64,000 nucleotides of DNA from Calcarisporiella thermophila CBS 279.70 (taxonomy: Eukaryota; Calcarisporiellomycota), in contig NW_027192217.1 in assembly GCF_041956535.1 (NCBI RefSeq), forward strand, positions 348,797-412,796, read 5' to 3'. This document shows, piece after piece, positions 20,793 to 32,350 of the stretch; position 1 is the stretch's first letter, and each line of letters opens with the position of its first letter. A model generated the notes under the pieces. The model did not search any database. It was not told where the DNA came from and saw only the letters and a list, made by a program, of their open reading frames with translations. The position numbers and the translations under genes were made by a program.

Positions 20793-22188
20793 TTTAGTAT
20801 GTTCCTCTCATATATAATTGTAGAAGATTTTTATCCTCTGAGATATACAGGGGATATTCAGATAGCATTTGTTTTATCTCAATTTTAGAAAGTCGTTTGA
20901 TATTGGATATTATTGGATATTAGCATCTTAATTTGGAACATTCATTTTATTCGGATTTCTTATTTTGGTATTGAGTTTCGAATTGAGGAGTGGCAAGATT
21001 TGTTTATATTGTCCAAAGAGCATTGAATTAATACATATTAATCGATATATTTTTTCTTCTGTAAATGTACGATGCAAAAGGTTGCAACACATCTCGATTT
21101 TTTCCTATTGCACCATATTTCCATCCTGTTGTTCTATTTGAATTAATGGTTTCATAGTATTTAAATTTTTTAATACGAGAGAATATTAGGAAATAATTTT
21201 TTGGATTGTAAGGTTGTAAGGTATGCTTTTATTTTATCTCCTATTCTCTCATTATTCCCAGCGTTCCCGGATTTTAAAAGATTTAGTAGAAGGTTGGAGA
21301 TAGGTGCGCGAAAAACTAGGAACAAAAACAAGCTTGTCATTAGTTCTTCTGAGCAGAAGGATTTGAGCAAGCTATCAAGCCATAGGAATGAAATCAACCG
21401 GTAGCTTTGGAGGGCTATTTTGCGCTATTAAGGTTTGGATGAAATCAGCCACAAGGACAGATTGTCGTGTTTAATTGTAGCCTGATCGCAATGCTTTTTT
21501 CTATAAACGAACGTTATGCGAATACATGTATCAGTGGCTATTTAGAGAATCTTCAGAATGTTTCGATTCATACTTTTGCGAAGGCTAAATATCATAGACT
21601 CTCTCTCCGCATCTTATTTATCTCCGCGAAGTCAAAAAATTCCAAACTCTCGGCTGGATCGTACAAAAAAGCTTCTCGCGATGGCGAAGCAGCGAATGGT
21701 GAGAATGCAGCGTCCAGCAAAGGTTAAGTGCCGTTTATTCAAAATAAATTATTCGGCAGGAAATAGAGCGTTACATTATGTTTATGATTGCCTGTTTCGG
21801 AATCGTTAATTAAAGAGTCGCATGGCGATTGGCGCGAGCATAATGAGAAACACAGGAACAAGAGGCGGCAGTAATATAGAGTTTTCTGTTGCACAGCATC
21901 GTTCAGTATCATCTAGCCGCCTCACTGTTTGCCTAAGCCAGTCATTGAAAAATATAAAATATTCCGTTCCGTTTTTTGGTTTTATATCTCCACCCTTTTC
22001 ACTTCCTCCCCCCTTTTATCCTCCTCCTATTTCATTATTTCGTCTCTTTAGGCGGGCCTTCTTCCTCCTCCCTTACCCCTCATTTTCTTCTCACCCTTTC
22101 GAAGACTCTAAAAGTCCAGGCGACTTTTTTTCTTCTCTATTGATTGCAGGTTGCATTCCATCTATTTATATATCTATTCCACTTCACC
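20793..22188. other. Intergenic region
   Basis: About 1.4 kb with AT-rich left half. From about 21960 to 22140 it is a strongly pyrimidine-rich stretch just upstream of the next gene, typical of a 5' UTR or promoter of a highly expressed fungal gene. Several open frames occur (21467-21727, 21822-22292), but none resembles a known protein or has supporting start context. Confidence 0.45.
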
Positions 22189-22827
22189 ATGAAATTCGTC
22201 ACTCTTCTGGTAACCTTTTTCGCCTTGGTTTCGCTTGTGTGCGCTATGGGATGGCAAGAAACCACCCTGGATGCCGCCACTGTTGGCCATAGCTTCCAAA
22301 AGCGGTCCTTTTTTGAAAAGCGCGGTGAAAAGAAGGTCAAAAAGGGCGGTAAAAAGAAAGGCAAAAAAGGTGGCAACAAGAAAGGTGGGCAAGGCGGCGG
22401 ACCCCAGCGCGGCACTTGGTATTCTGGCAACGACCTTAAGAATTCCTACTGCTATGGTATTGACGGCAAAGGCAGCTATAACGCTAAAGATACCGATATG
22501 ATTGCCGCTATGAAGAATATCGGTGGAATGTGCTTCAAATGCCTGGCCGTGAAGGGTGGCAATAACACCAATGGCAAGACTATTGTTGTTAAGGTAAACA
22601 ATCTTTCTCGCTATCGCGGAAGCTTGTTCTGGATAAATTTTTACAAGGTTACTAAGCGGCACGTTATGCCCCTTTAGGTCATCGATAAGTGCGGAGGTTG
22701 CAAGAATGGAAATGACGTTGACCTGACAAAGTCCGCGTTTTCCCAACTCGCCTCTCTTGGAAAAGGCGTGATCGGGATCTCTTGGCGCGTAGTGCGTTGC
22801 CCAGCAAATGGCCGCTTCCCGAAATAA
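22189..22827 (+). CDS. Secreted double-psi beta-barrel (expansin/RlpA-like) protein
   Basis: Two exons, 22189-22593 and 22678-22827, give 184 aa. The start has a good context (CACCATGA). Residues 1-19 are a signal peptide. Dibasic KR sites at 38-39 and 44-45 suggest Kex2-type processing, followed by a Lys/Gly-rich segment (about 46-72). The C-terminal domain (about 75-184) begins GTWYSGND and contains KVIDKCGGCKNGNDVDLTKS, the signature of DPBB proteins (RlpA/expansin-like). It has paired Cys residues for disulfides and ends RVVRCP. Such small fungal proteins act at the cell wall or in interactions. No expansin carbohydrate-binding second domain is present and no catalytic function can be claimed. 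Confidence 0.87.
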
Positions 22828-23331
22828 ACCTTTCAACATCTCAATATTAGAAACAACCCGTTCTTTCAACCATCTGAATCCGCTCTTTAGTTGGATTGTA
22901 TTAATGCTTTCCCGTGTAATTTGTTCTTTTTCGCCTTTTATCTAATAACCTATATATCTCTCCACATACTTAAAATATTCGATTTTCTCTCTGTCGCTCG
23001 TTTTCTAATTCTTTTCTTTGGAAGAACCGGTTGAAACAGTATACAAATTTATAAAAATAAAAAAAATGAAAGATTACAGGCTCGCGTAGAACTTTATTTC
23101 TCTAGTATTATATATAACTATTAAAACTATGAAAAAATTCGAACTTTTAGCAATTTCAACATACTGGCAATCAAAAGGAAGTTTGATAAGGCTTAGAGTT
23201 GGATTGCCACAGCATTGATTCCTCGATAAGTGTGGGAAGAAGTGGTATAATTTTTAGCCACAGCAAGTTTCCATATAATTTTTTCTCTTTACTCAGATTT
23301 CACATCTCCCAGGATAATAGATCATTTTACT
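22828..23331. other. Intergenic region
   Basis: About 500 bp of AT-rich DNA comprising the 3' flank of the DPBB gene and the 5' flank of the CutC gene; nothing else recognised. Confidence 0.4.
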
Positions 23332-24416
23332 ATGAGCCATACGTCTCCTCTAATAGAGGGTAAAATCTAGCCTCATCTTAATTATCAATCATTTTATTTA
23401 AAGCGGTTCAATTTAGTTTGCGTTGACTCTACCGAATCAGCGCAAATTGCAGAACGTGCAGGAGCAGATCGGATCGTATTAGTAGATGGAATGGTGGAAG
23501 GTGGAACTACCCCGAGTGCTGGTAGCATCTCTATATCAATTCGTGAAAATAAATTAGTGCAAAAGGTAATAGGTTATATATAATCTAATTTACAGGCATG
23601 ATATCCGTTTGTCGTAAAAATATCAATACGCCTATTCTCGTTATGATCCGCCCTCGATCCTCAGATTTTTGCTATAGTGATGCTGAATTTGAAGCTATGA
23701 AATATGATATTGAAATGGCCAAATCACTGGGAGCCTATGGCGTTGTTTTGGGGGTTTTAACTAAAGAAGGCGCTGTGGATATTGAGCGGACAAAAATGTA
23801 AGCATGCAAACTGAGCTCTTAATTATAACACTCTTACCTGGAGTATCAATGTAGTTTAGTTAACTGTGCAAGACCGCTGCAGGTGACTTTCAATAGGGCA
23901 TTTGACGTATGTCAAGATCCGAATCAAGCATTAGAAGATCTTATATCATTAGGTGTCCAACGCGTCATGACCAGGTAAAAAACGACTTATTTCGATTTTT
24001 TATTCAACCCCATTCTCAAAGGCACCATATTAGTGGACAAGCAGAGACAGCTTATGATGGGATGGATATGATTGCCAAACTAGTCGAGAGAGCTAAGGGC
24101 AGAATTACAATAGTTGCATGTGCAGGTAATATCCACGCCATTCCTTTCATTTTGCTCCAGAGCCATCCGTCTTATCCCAATATTTTTTTTTTGGGGGGGG
24201 GAATTCTTTAAAGGGATTCATGAACGGAATATAAAGAAGATTCTCGCTCAAACCGGTGCCATCGACGCTCATGTTTCACTCTACGAAACATATCCCTCTA
24301 CAATGACCCACCGTCGTGCCGAGATTTATATGGGTGGCGCAGTGAGCGGTTCACCATACCAGCGGAGAGGAACAAGCGAGGAGAAGATAAGGAAGATAAT
24401 GAATAATGCCCATTGA
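23332..24416 (+). CDS. cutC: CutC family protein
   Basis: Six short exons join in frame: 23332-23359, 23417-23521, 23596-23797, 23855-23974, 24034-24125, 24214-24416 (249 aa, the usual CutC length). The CutC signatures can be followed across each join: EVCVDS, AERAGADRI, EGGTTPSAG, VMIRPR, DFCYSDAEFEAMKYDI, GVVLGVLT, the TFHRAFD region, MTSGQAETA and GGIHERNI. CutC proteins are TIM-barrel proteins linked to copper homeostasis; their biochemical role is unsettled. Here the normally conserved TFHRAFD reads TFNRAFD (His to Asn), and the second conserved glycine-rich motif is AGGI. Exon joins were fixed by homology, since the first exon is only 28 nt. Confidence 0.88.
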
Positions 24417-25931
24417 TCTTCTTCTATTTCTATGAGCAGATTAATTTTATTTATATATATATATATATACATCATTTTTATTACGGTGTAAGTTCTATTT
24501 CCCCTAGCTTCTCTTTAAATTCATATGCACATTTTCTTCTGCCAAAAGCTGTCTAGCCACGGCATATCCATATAGGTTAAATCCTATTTCTTTCTTTTAA
24601 TAACTATCAAACTTCATCGTGTTATCTAATACAATGATAGTTTAATTTCGCTAGAGTTCACTCCTTAATTGGATTAATATTCCGTGAAGACGAGCAGAGG
24701 ACTATCGATATAGTTCTTGACTCAATCGATGAAAGGAGAGTTTTTGAGGCTTTTTCATCTCATTTTATGCGCATATATCTATGAATGAATTGGATCAGGA
24801 GAGATTTATTTTTCTCAGTATTTATTTAGCGTAGTCGTCATTCTTCGCCCTATTACACTTCATTCTGTTCAGGCACTAGGGGCTCTATTAGGCTTGGCTT
24901 GAAAACTTGCCGCCACTAGCTTGTCATTTACCCTTTCTTTGGAGACGTCGAACAAACTCAGGCTTTTAAGTCGGTAATATAATTCCTCAACTATATCGTT
25001 CGAACCTTACTTTTCGTTGAGAGTTGAAACAGACCTACACTTTTTATGGTATACAAATTTGCTTTTCGCTCCCTCTGCCCCAATTTTTATATCTTCTTTG
25101 TGTACTCGTCCTTGATCTTGTTATTGTTTATTCATGGTTTGATTTATCATTAAACACTGCAGAGCAGGAGATTAGTCTGCAAACTTATATACTCTGACCT
25201 GAAGGGATCAAAGTGAAACTAATGAAGGGCATCTGCCGTCAGGAGAGTGTAGAAGTCCGCGGCATAAATAGAAGTCTTCAATAGCGTTCTTGAAACAACT
25301 GACCTCTTCATCAAACCGCGGAAAGAAATAGAAAAAATATCCTACGCTTATCAGTGAGTAAAAATGGTGGCTTTCTCTTGTTTATACACCTTTTTATGGG
25401 CATTACGTACACGTTTTCACCATCGCAGCCCCCCATTTACCCATTATTATTAGTATATGTTTTGGTGCCAACCACTATGGCTCTTTCATCTGTTTTTGAT
25501 GGATTCCTATGCAAAGGTTTCATTGTTCTGTTTATCTGCTTTGTTTTATCCGTTTTTATTTTCATTGTTTTTATTTCACACAAACTGTGAAGGTACTCGT
25601 TTCACCAAACACTGGCACTGAGCTCTGATTTGCCTAGAATCTGAGGGGCGTGTACCCCACCGGTAATGATCATTTATATGGACAAATATGGCCGGCCTGT
25701 TCTGTCTGTCCACTTTTTCTTCTTTATTCAATCGATGTTTATTTTCAATACAGAAACTTTTTTTTTGTTGAAAGGAAAACAAAACAACTATTACCTCAGT
25801 TATAAAAGGTGGATTAAGGAATATTGAACAAACAATTCCCACTGAGCTCTACTACTCTATCATACCCACCGCCATTCTTGATTCTTTTGTAATTCCCTCT
25901 ACATTAAGATCATTAACATCTCGTGATCAAA
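24417..25931. other. Intergenic region between CutC and ZIP genes
   Basis: About 1.5 kb. Contains an (AT)n microsatellite at about 24453-24469. Two short open frames around 25354-25842 read as hydrophobic but have no recognisable relation to a family. No tRNA or element end seen. Confidence 0.4.
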
Positions 25932-27271
25932 ATGTCTTTACTTACGCTCTTGAAGTTACTTATTGGTGCGACACTGACGGCTGCGAGCGTCCTAGATCAC
26001 CATGGGGACCACGCATCTCTAGAAGGTGAGCCGTATAATTCGCCCCCCTCAAAACAATAAAATTTTAACCCAATGTGCTTCACTCAATCAGACCATTTTG
26101 TAGAGTGTCAAACAACGGCCATTCGTGACGATAAGCTTAACCTGCGTATTGCCAGTTTTTTCATCATCCTTATTGTGAGCACGGTAGGGGTATTTTCCCC
26201 CATCCTTTTGAAGAAGAAGAGCTCGATTGTCACTATCGAGCGGATCTTGACTGTGGGAAAATTCTTTGGCATAGGAGTAATCTTAAGCACAGCGTAAGTT
26301 CTTTGATGAACCTCCTCTTCCCCTTTCTAACTGCTTTAATGACATGAGAAAATACCTTATCTATTGACATGTTGATACCTGTATAATTTTTAGGTTTGTC
26401 CACATGCTTGAAGAATCGTTTAATAGTTTCAAGAGTCCATGTGTCCCAACAGAATTCCAGGGTTTTGAGGCTTGGGCTTCCGTATTTTGCATGATCGCCA
26501 TAATGGTTTTCCAACTTATCGAGTTCCTCGCTATTGAGCATGTGGAGAAATCAGGGTTACGGAATGCTCATGCACAAAACCCAACCACATCTCATGAAGT
26601 TCATAATCAATTAACACCGGTCAAAGAGTCCAATTCTCCTCTGCAGCATTACCATGGAGCGGGCTTTCTGGAATCTCAGGAATTAACGAAAAACATTAGT
26701 ACATTAATGCTTGAGCTGGGGATAGTTTTACATTCAGTAGTGGCCGGCATTGCCGTTGGAATAGTATCCAGTGAGAACCAAGTAAGTTTACTTGTTGCAG
26801 TCTGCTTTCATCAGGTAAGTTTCCTGCATTTTATAATTCGATATAATCCTATTATTTTATAACTTACTCACCTCTTCTTAATTGATCTTTTTAATGCGCT
26901 GATTCCATTTATTTCAGTTCTTCGAAGGAATTGCTCTTGGCACAAGAATCGCTGAACTGACTTTCCACAGAATCCTTAAATCTGCCCTTCTTGGCCTTGC
27001 ATTCTCCTTAACAGCGCCATTGGGGGTTGCCATAGGAATTGGTGTACGCGATACGTACAACGGAAACTATGGAGTTGGGCTTATAATCCAGGCGATTTTT
27101 AACTCATTTGCGGCTGGGCTCTTGCTGTACTCTGCTTTTGTGGGATTAATTGCAATGGAGATCAACTATAATTATGTATTCAAGCAACAGAGTCGCTTGT
27201 TCAAGTCCGTGTGCTTCGCCGCACTCTACATAGGGATTATCATGATGACAGTGATAGCTAAATGGGTGTAA
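25932..27271 (+). CDS. ZIP-family zinc/iron transporter
   Basis: Four exons, 25932-26025, 26092-26293, 26394-26814 and 26918-27271, give 356 aa. It has a signal-like N-terminus and then eight predicted membrane segments. The long cytosolic loop after TM3 is poor in His, unlike yeast Zrt1. The conserved metal-binding helices are present: LELGIVLHSVVAGIAVG (TM4) and CFHQFFEGIALG (TM5, HxxFEG), followed by PLGVAIGI and the short hydrophilic C-terminus expected of ZIPs. It probably imports zinc or another divalent metal across the plasma or vacuolar membrane. No regulatory element was identified. Confidence 0.92.
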
Positions 27272-27563
27272 TGGATGAACGAGTATGTTCTCGAGCCTTT
27301 TATGTTGCCACCTCATCTTTATATTCGAGTTTATTATTTTTCTTGATTCCCTTTCTCGGCCCTCTTCTCTTTCTCCACGCTTTCTCTTCTATCTTATGTT
27401 ACTATTATAATTATGCTGTACTATTAATTTTTTTTTTTAGTATTTATATCACACACATGCAATTCTATGTCTCTTGTTTGGAAATTAGGAATATTGAATG
27501 CAATATATAGTGAAATTAGTAATATACAAAATCTGGAAATAAACACAACTTTTAGTTTATCTT

Positions 27564-28718
27564 CTAAACACTTTCAGCCTCCTCCTGCCGCTTTATCTCC
27601 CGTGTCAATTTATCTCTCTCTGCTTGCCGCATCCGCATTAATGTGATGGCCTCATAATCACTGTTGAATATGTCAGGAGCACTACTAAATTGTGGCGGGG
27701 CAGGGAAAGATGATGCGGAAGGCGGATTCAAAGGAGGTTTAGAGGCAATCGACGGCGCAGACTTTTGAGGAGAGAGTGGAGTCTCTATTGATGCCGAAGC
27801 AATAGGAACTGTATTTTGGTTCTGGTTGGAGGTGGTGCGAGCAGCGTTAAGTTTCTGTACCACTTCAGGTTCCACTCCAGATGCCCAGCCAATTTCTGTG
27901 AATGGAGTGAGAGTAGGGTCTCGTCCACGTCGAGTCATTAAGTGATGAGCAGCAACTATTGTCTTGAATACAACAAGCGCAGAACCGCCCTTCTTGGCCG
28001 AAATGGCCACGGCTTCTATCTCGCCATAATTTGCCAATATTTGTGAGATATCTGCTTGAGAAAAAGTGTGGTCTTTCTTTTTCCAACGCATTTTGAGGGT
28101 TCGATCAAGCTCGGAAACAGATTCGAATGCAGACGATTTTGCACGAGCTTCAGCAGCAATTCGTGATTCTTCCTCCTCCTCACGTTTACGAAGTTTCTCT
28201 GTCCTCAATCTATAAATCTGCAAAAAGATAAACCCGATAAGATCTGGAGAAGCATAATATCAGATAGTTCAATTGAATTCACTTACTTCAGCTTGGATTT
28301 GAGCATCTTCCTGGGCGGATTCTTCCCTTCTACGTTTCGCTTCTCTTTCTTTCTCCTCTAAATCAACTTTCATCTGTCGTCGCTTGATATCTAGCTTCTG
28401 TGTTTTCTGCTTTCTGGCGGCTCTTGCTTTTAAAACATTATCATACTCCAATTTCTTTTGAGCATCGGTGAGAGTCTCATATGCTTTCGTTAGTTGATGA
28501 AAGATTTTGACTAATATAGGAGGGAAAAGTCAGTAATCTAATGTATACAATAATAGGTAAGAATTGCGATCAAACTCACCTGCTTCGCCTTCGTCTTTGT
28601 TTTTATCAGGATGGTATTTCAAAGCCTTAAGGCGGTATGCTTTTGAGATTTCTTTTGAAGTAGAATTGTATGTGACCCCCAATAATTCATAATAATCTAC
28701 ATGATCTTCGTTATCCAT
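27564..28718 (-). CDS. DNAJC17/Cwf23-like J-domain and RRM protein
   Basis: Three exons, 28580-28718, 28287-28510 and 27564-28217, give 338 aa. The J domain is at about 7-72 with the HPD motif at 36-38 (KYHPDK). A highly charged coiled coil (about 85-150) follows and then an RRM-like fold (about 165-240; a stretch containing [19 protein letters not shown]). A Pro/Ser-rich linker and a terminal helix with [11 protein letters not shown] end the protein. This order (J, coiled coil, RRM) is that of DNAJC17 and S. pombe Cwf23, spliceosome-associated factors in the nucleus. It is convergent with the ZIP gene, 292 bp apart. Confidence 0.9.
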
Positions 28719-29237
28719 CCTTGAGATCAAGTAAATTTTGAATCAGAATTGATCATAAATTCAGAATTTAGGAGAGGTAACTTCATAATAAATGTGGCGC
28801 AGTTTCAATTCAGTCGAATGTTAATATCCAAATTTTATCGGTTATAATGATGATTGTCGAAGCATTGTATGAGAAAGATAGTTACTATCAAAAGATTTGC
28901 TATAATTGTCTTCTTTTGGGAATTTTGTTCCTAAACATAATGAAGCTTCTATCGGACATAGACCCAAATATTATGGCAAAATCACTTTGCTGAGGAATCC
29001 AATTATTTAAATCGTCTCTCGCTTGGTAAGCCTTGGTAGTATGGTAAGAAAGTATAGGGGTAACCACTAGACTAAACAAACTTGTTTCATATCAAGTTTC
29101 GCTACACATTTATTTTGCAAAATGATAATAAAAAGCGGGGGTAAATGACGACACTAAGAATACGAAAAAATTATGCGCTCTATAAGTTCACTACGAGTTC
29201 GCTACTCATGAATACATTCTATACATATATGCTACAT
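28719..29237. other. Intergenic region
   Basis: About 520 bp of AT-rich DNA upstream of the DNAJC17-like gene and downstream of the TPR gene. A TAGTATGGTAAGAAAGTATAG stretch near 29036 recalls a tRNA D arm but no cloverleaf can be drawn. Confidence 0.4.
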
Positions 29238-29971
29238 TCACGAGTCTTTCTCTGTCTTTTCTACTACTTTCTGCTGTTTTGTCCATAATTTCGCACGTGC
29301 ATTCCTCAAATTCCTCTCTGCTCGGTCACACCCGTATTCCACGGCACGTTCGTAGTTTTCTACAGCACGCTCCAGTTCTCCTCGCGCATCTAACACACAT
29401 GCCAAGTTATACCGTAGCTCTCCATCCCGTGGGCTCAGCTCCACTGCCTTAACACAGTGCTCCATGGCCTGATTAAGTTTCCCTTGAACGGCATATGCTG
29501 TGCCCAAGTTCGCATGAGCGTCTACCTGGTTCGGAGACAATTCTAAAGATCGATGTAATGATCGGATAGCATCATCATGTCTTCCAAGTTGGAAATAGCA
29601 GACACCCATGTTGTAGTATCCTGTGGAAGTAGGATGTGTCTGTACACTTGCATGATAAGCATCCATGGCCTGGGCGATCATTCCCTTGGAGAGCAGATCT
29701 GTACCCTTCTCAATGTGTTTCTGAGCACGATCAAGCGAAGCGAGCGTTTCGGGGACATCTCGCGCATCTGTTGCGTAATTTACTCGAGCTAATGCATTAT
29801 AAATATTTAAATAAAAAGTCGAATGTCTAGATTGGTGATTAAATATAGACAAAGTTGCTTACCAAATCGAAGAGCAAGCGAAGTGGGTGCGCGAACAACC
29901 TCTGATGGTCTTATCAAAAACCGATTGTATAGCGGTTTGATCGCGGCTCTAGCGATGTGTCTACTGAACAT
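29238..29971 (-). CDS. TPR-repeat protein, probably mitochondrial
   Basis: Two exons, 29863-29971 and 29238-29788, give 219 aa. The N-terminus (MFSRHIARAAIKPLYNRFLI...) is rich in Arg and hydroxyl/hydrophobic residues without acids, as in a mitochondrial targeting sequence. From about residue 70 there are three to four consecutive TPR units (consensus positions G-Y-A at GYYNMGVCYFQLGRHDDAIR, DAHANLGTAYAVQGKLNQAM, ELRYNLACVLDARGELERAV) and a Lys-rich C-terminus. TPR proteins are protein-interaction scaffolds; partner and pathway are unknown. It cannot be assigned to a named family. Confidence 0.82.
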
Positions 29972-32350
29972 GATTATGAATATTACTCGAATAAAAGCAA
30001 AACCGAAAATAGAATAACACAAATTGATTGCGTCACGAATTTATATGGATGCAAATGATAATTTATTTTACAATGTATATAGAGGAGAGATGTGATTGTA
30101 TAAATATGGCTGGGAGGTAAATAAACAACAACAGCTCGTAGCAGGCTCCATATGCTAAATGTCCTATAATGCAAGGTGAAATGCCCGGTATATATCGAAC
30201 CCCGTTATATGAAAAATGCATAAAATAAAATAAAATAATGAAATATGCTTAATGAATCCCCAATGTGGTTATATATCTACGGTCTTTTTTTTTGGTTTTC
30301 ACCGTCCTCATGTTGAATTGTCCCAGATGATGAAGCACCAGTTCGTATCAGTTGTCTTTTTTTTTTTCGTCTTACGAAACTAGGGAGAAGAAATATAGGA
30401 AGGAGCTATTGAAAAAAAAAAACGCATTAGGTTAACAGGCGAATTGGCAGGCCAGTATGTGTAGATTTAACCAGGTGAAGCCAGGTTCGCATCGTAAATA
30501 TTAAAGGGCTCAGTGAAACCTGATGCGACTGCAGTTGCATAGCCAGATCCCATCGCGTGCCCCATGTGTTGTATAAATATGGCTAGACGATACCTCCCAC
30601 TTAGTCGCACACATAAGTCAGAGAAAGTGAAGAAAACACCCCTCCGGTTGTAGGAATCGCGCCGACGCGTAGGACTGGAGACTAGTGTTCCCATAAGGAG
30701 ATTCTTATAGTATCCGTCGACATATACAGAGTCATATCGCTGAGTGCCATCTTCGGTGTAAATATAGACATAGGCAACAAGAAGATCGCTGATCGATTCT
30801 GGGATACTTTTCGGAATTATTGATAGATTTGTTCATTGTTTACTGACTCATGTATCATGTCTTGGCTGAAATTTTATATATACGCCTTAATAAAGACTTA
30901 CTCTGCCTCTTCTTGCCCGTAAGAGTTTAGAAAACACTGCACAACCAAAGGAGGGTTCAGCCGATACTCCTCTGCTGCTGAGTCGTTGTTCCGTATCGCA
31001 TACCCAGAAGTAGGCTGCTGGATTACTCTTATATAATAGCTTCACAAAGAAAATAATCAGATATTTCAGATAGGTCGGGCGTGTCTGAATAGTCTTGAGA
31101 GAAATGACATGAGTCCTCATTACCTTGACATTATGTTCTAAAAAATACCTTATTATATGGAATAAGTGCGAAAAGGCAGGTGAGCAACCAAAATATTTAA
31201 CGGTTAAGAAAAAATATATATATGTTAGTTGGAAAGGGGGGAGAGGAGAAAAGAGAGAAACGGATTTATTTTATACCTGGGCTTCTTTTTATTATTTTGA
31301 AGATATACACGATTAAATCAATTAAAGTTCAGCTTCATCTTCATGGAGAGAATACAATTTTTTTGCGTTTACACTATGGGGAAAAAAACTTCTATTTTAT
31401 TTACGATTAATATACAGCAAGCATATGACTTAGGGGATTGTACCTTGTTGCCAACAGTATACTCAGAGAGCCCGATTTTTAATCAAGTATTGTAGACAAA
31501 AGCTTTGCCCGCTGTAGTTTAATGCCTCCTTGGCTATGAGATGGTGATTTAGATCTCAATTTGCTATCTTCATATGCAACTGCGGAAGAGTCAAAAGTTA
31601 ACCCTTATTGCTTTACTCAACTTAAGGTCACGTTTAGGCAAGCCCCGTACATTTATTTTCCGTCTATAGTGGACAACTCTCCCGCGCACGTCTCTATTTC
31701 GGGAAAAATAGAAATCGTACAAGAAAAAAAAAAACATAAAATGAGGTATGCTTCTCGTACAAGAGCAGCATCAACGCTATTTTGTTCCTATTGCGGGCTT
31801 CCTCGAAGTGCCGGGAAATCTCAAATAAAAATAAAAGAAAGAAACAGATTTCAGAATTTGTGTCCACGCCCGACAAACTCTATCTTTCTCGGATTGAGAA
31901 GCGGGGGGGGGGGGGGGTGGTGTAAATCATCGAGGCTGCGGCCCCTGCTGCTCCTCAATGCTTAGTTGATTAGTGTTCTCACGGAGATGAGTTTGAAATT
32001 GATTGATCCCGATTGATGAATGTGGCTTTTATACTCAGCATATAGATTACGCGATCCTGTCGTCATCGCGCAGAGCAGATCGGAAAGCACCACGGATTTT
32101 AGGGCAGTCGTATAAGCCAAGATGGGTTATGTTCAAATGATTTCTCTTCCTTATTAACAAAACAGTTTTCTTTTCTCTTATATACAAGAGTATTAAAACA
32201 CATCGAGAAAAAAACATTACTAAAAAACAGAAAATCCCAATAAAATATATATCAAAGAAATAAAATAACTGCAAATTCCCATAATATCCTGAAATATTCA
32301 TTACCGCAGTTGCTTTTTTATGTCTACTCAGCTAGAGCACGCGCTAACTC
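29972..32350. other. 2.4-kb intergenic region
   Basis: No convincing gene. A minus-strand open frame at 30467-30694 (75 codons) is bounded by possible splice signals but resembles no family. A G-run of about 16 lies at 31901-31917. GTATAAATATGGCT occurs at about 30094 and 30574 on the plus strand, a TATA-like motif also partly seen near 34190. Confidence 0.4.

Noticed and set aside
29020-29090. tRNA-like stretch (GGTAGTATGGTAAG...GGGGTAACCACTAG)
   Set aside because: No acceptor or T arm can be formed.
30467-30694. 75-codon minus-strand frame as a possible last exon
   Set aside because: No family resemblance and no upstream exon that would join in phase.
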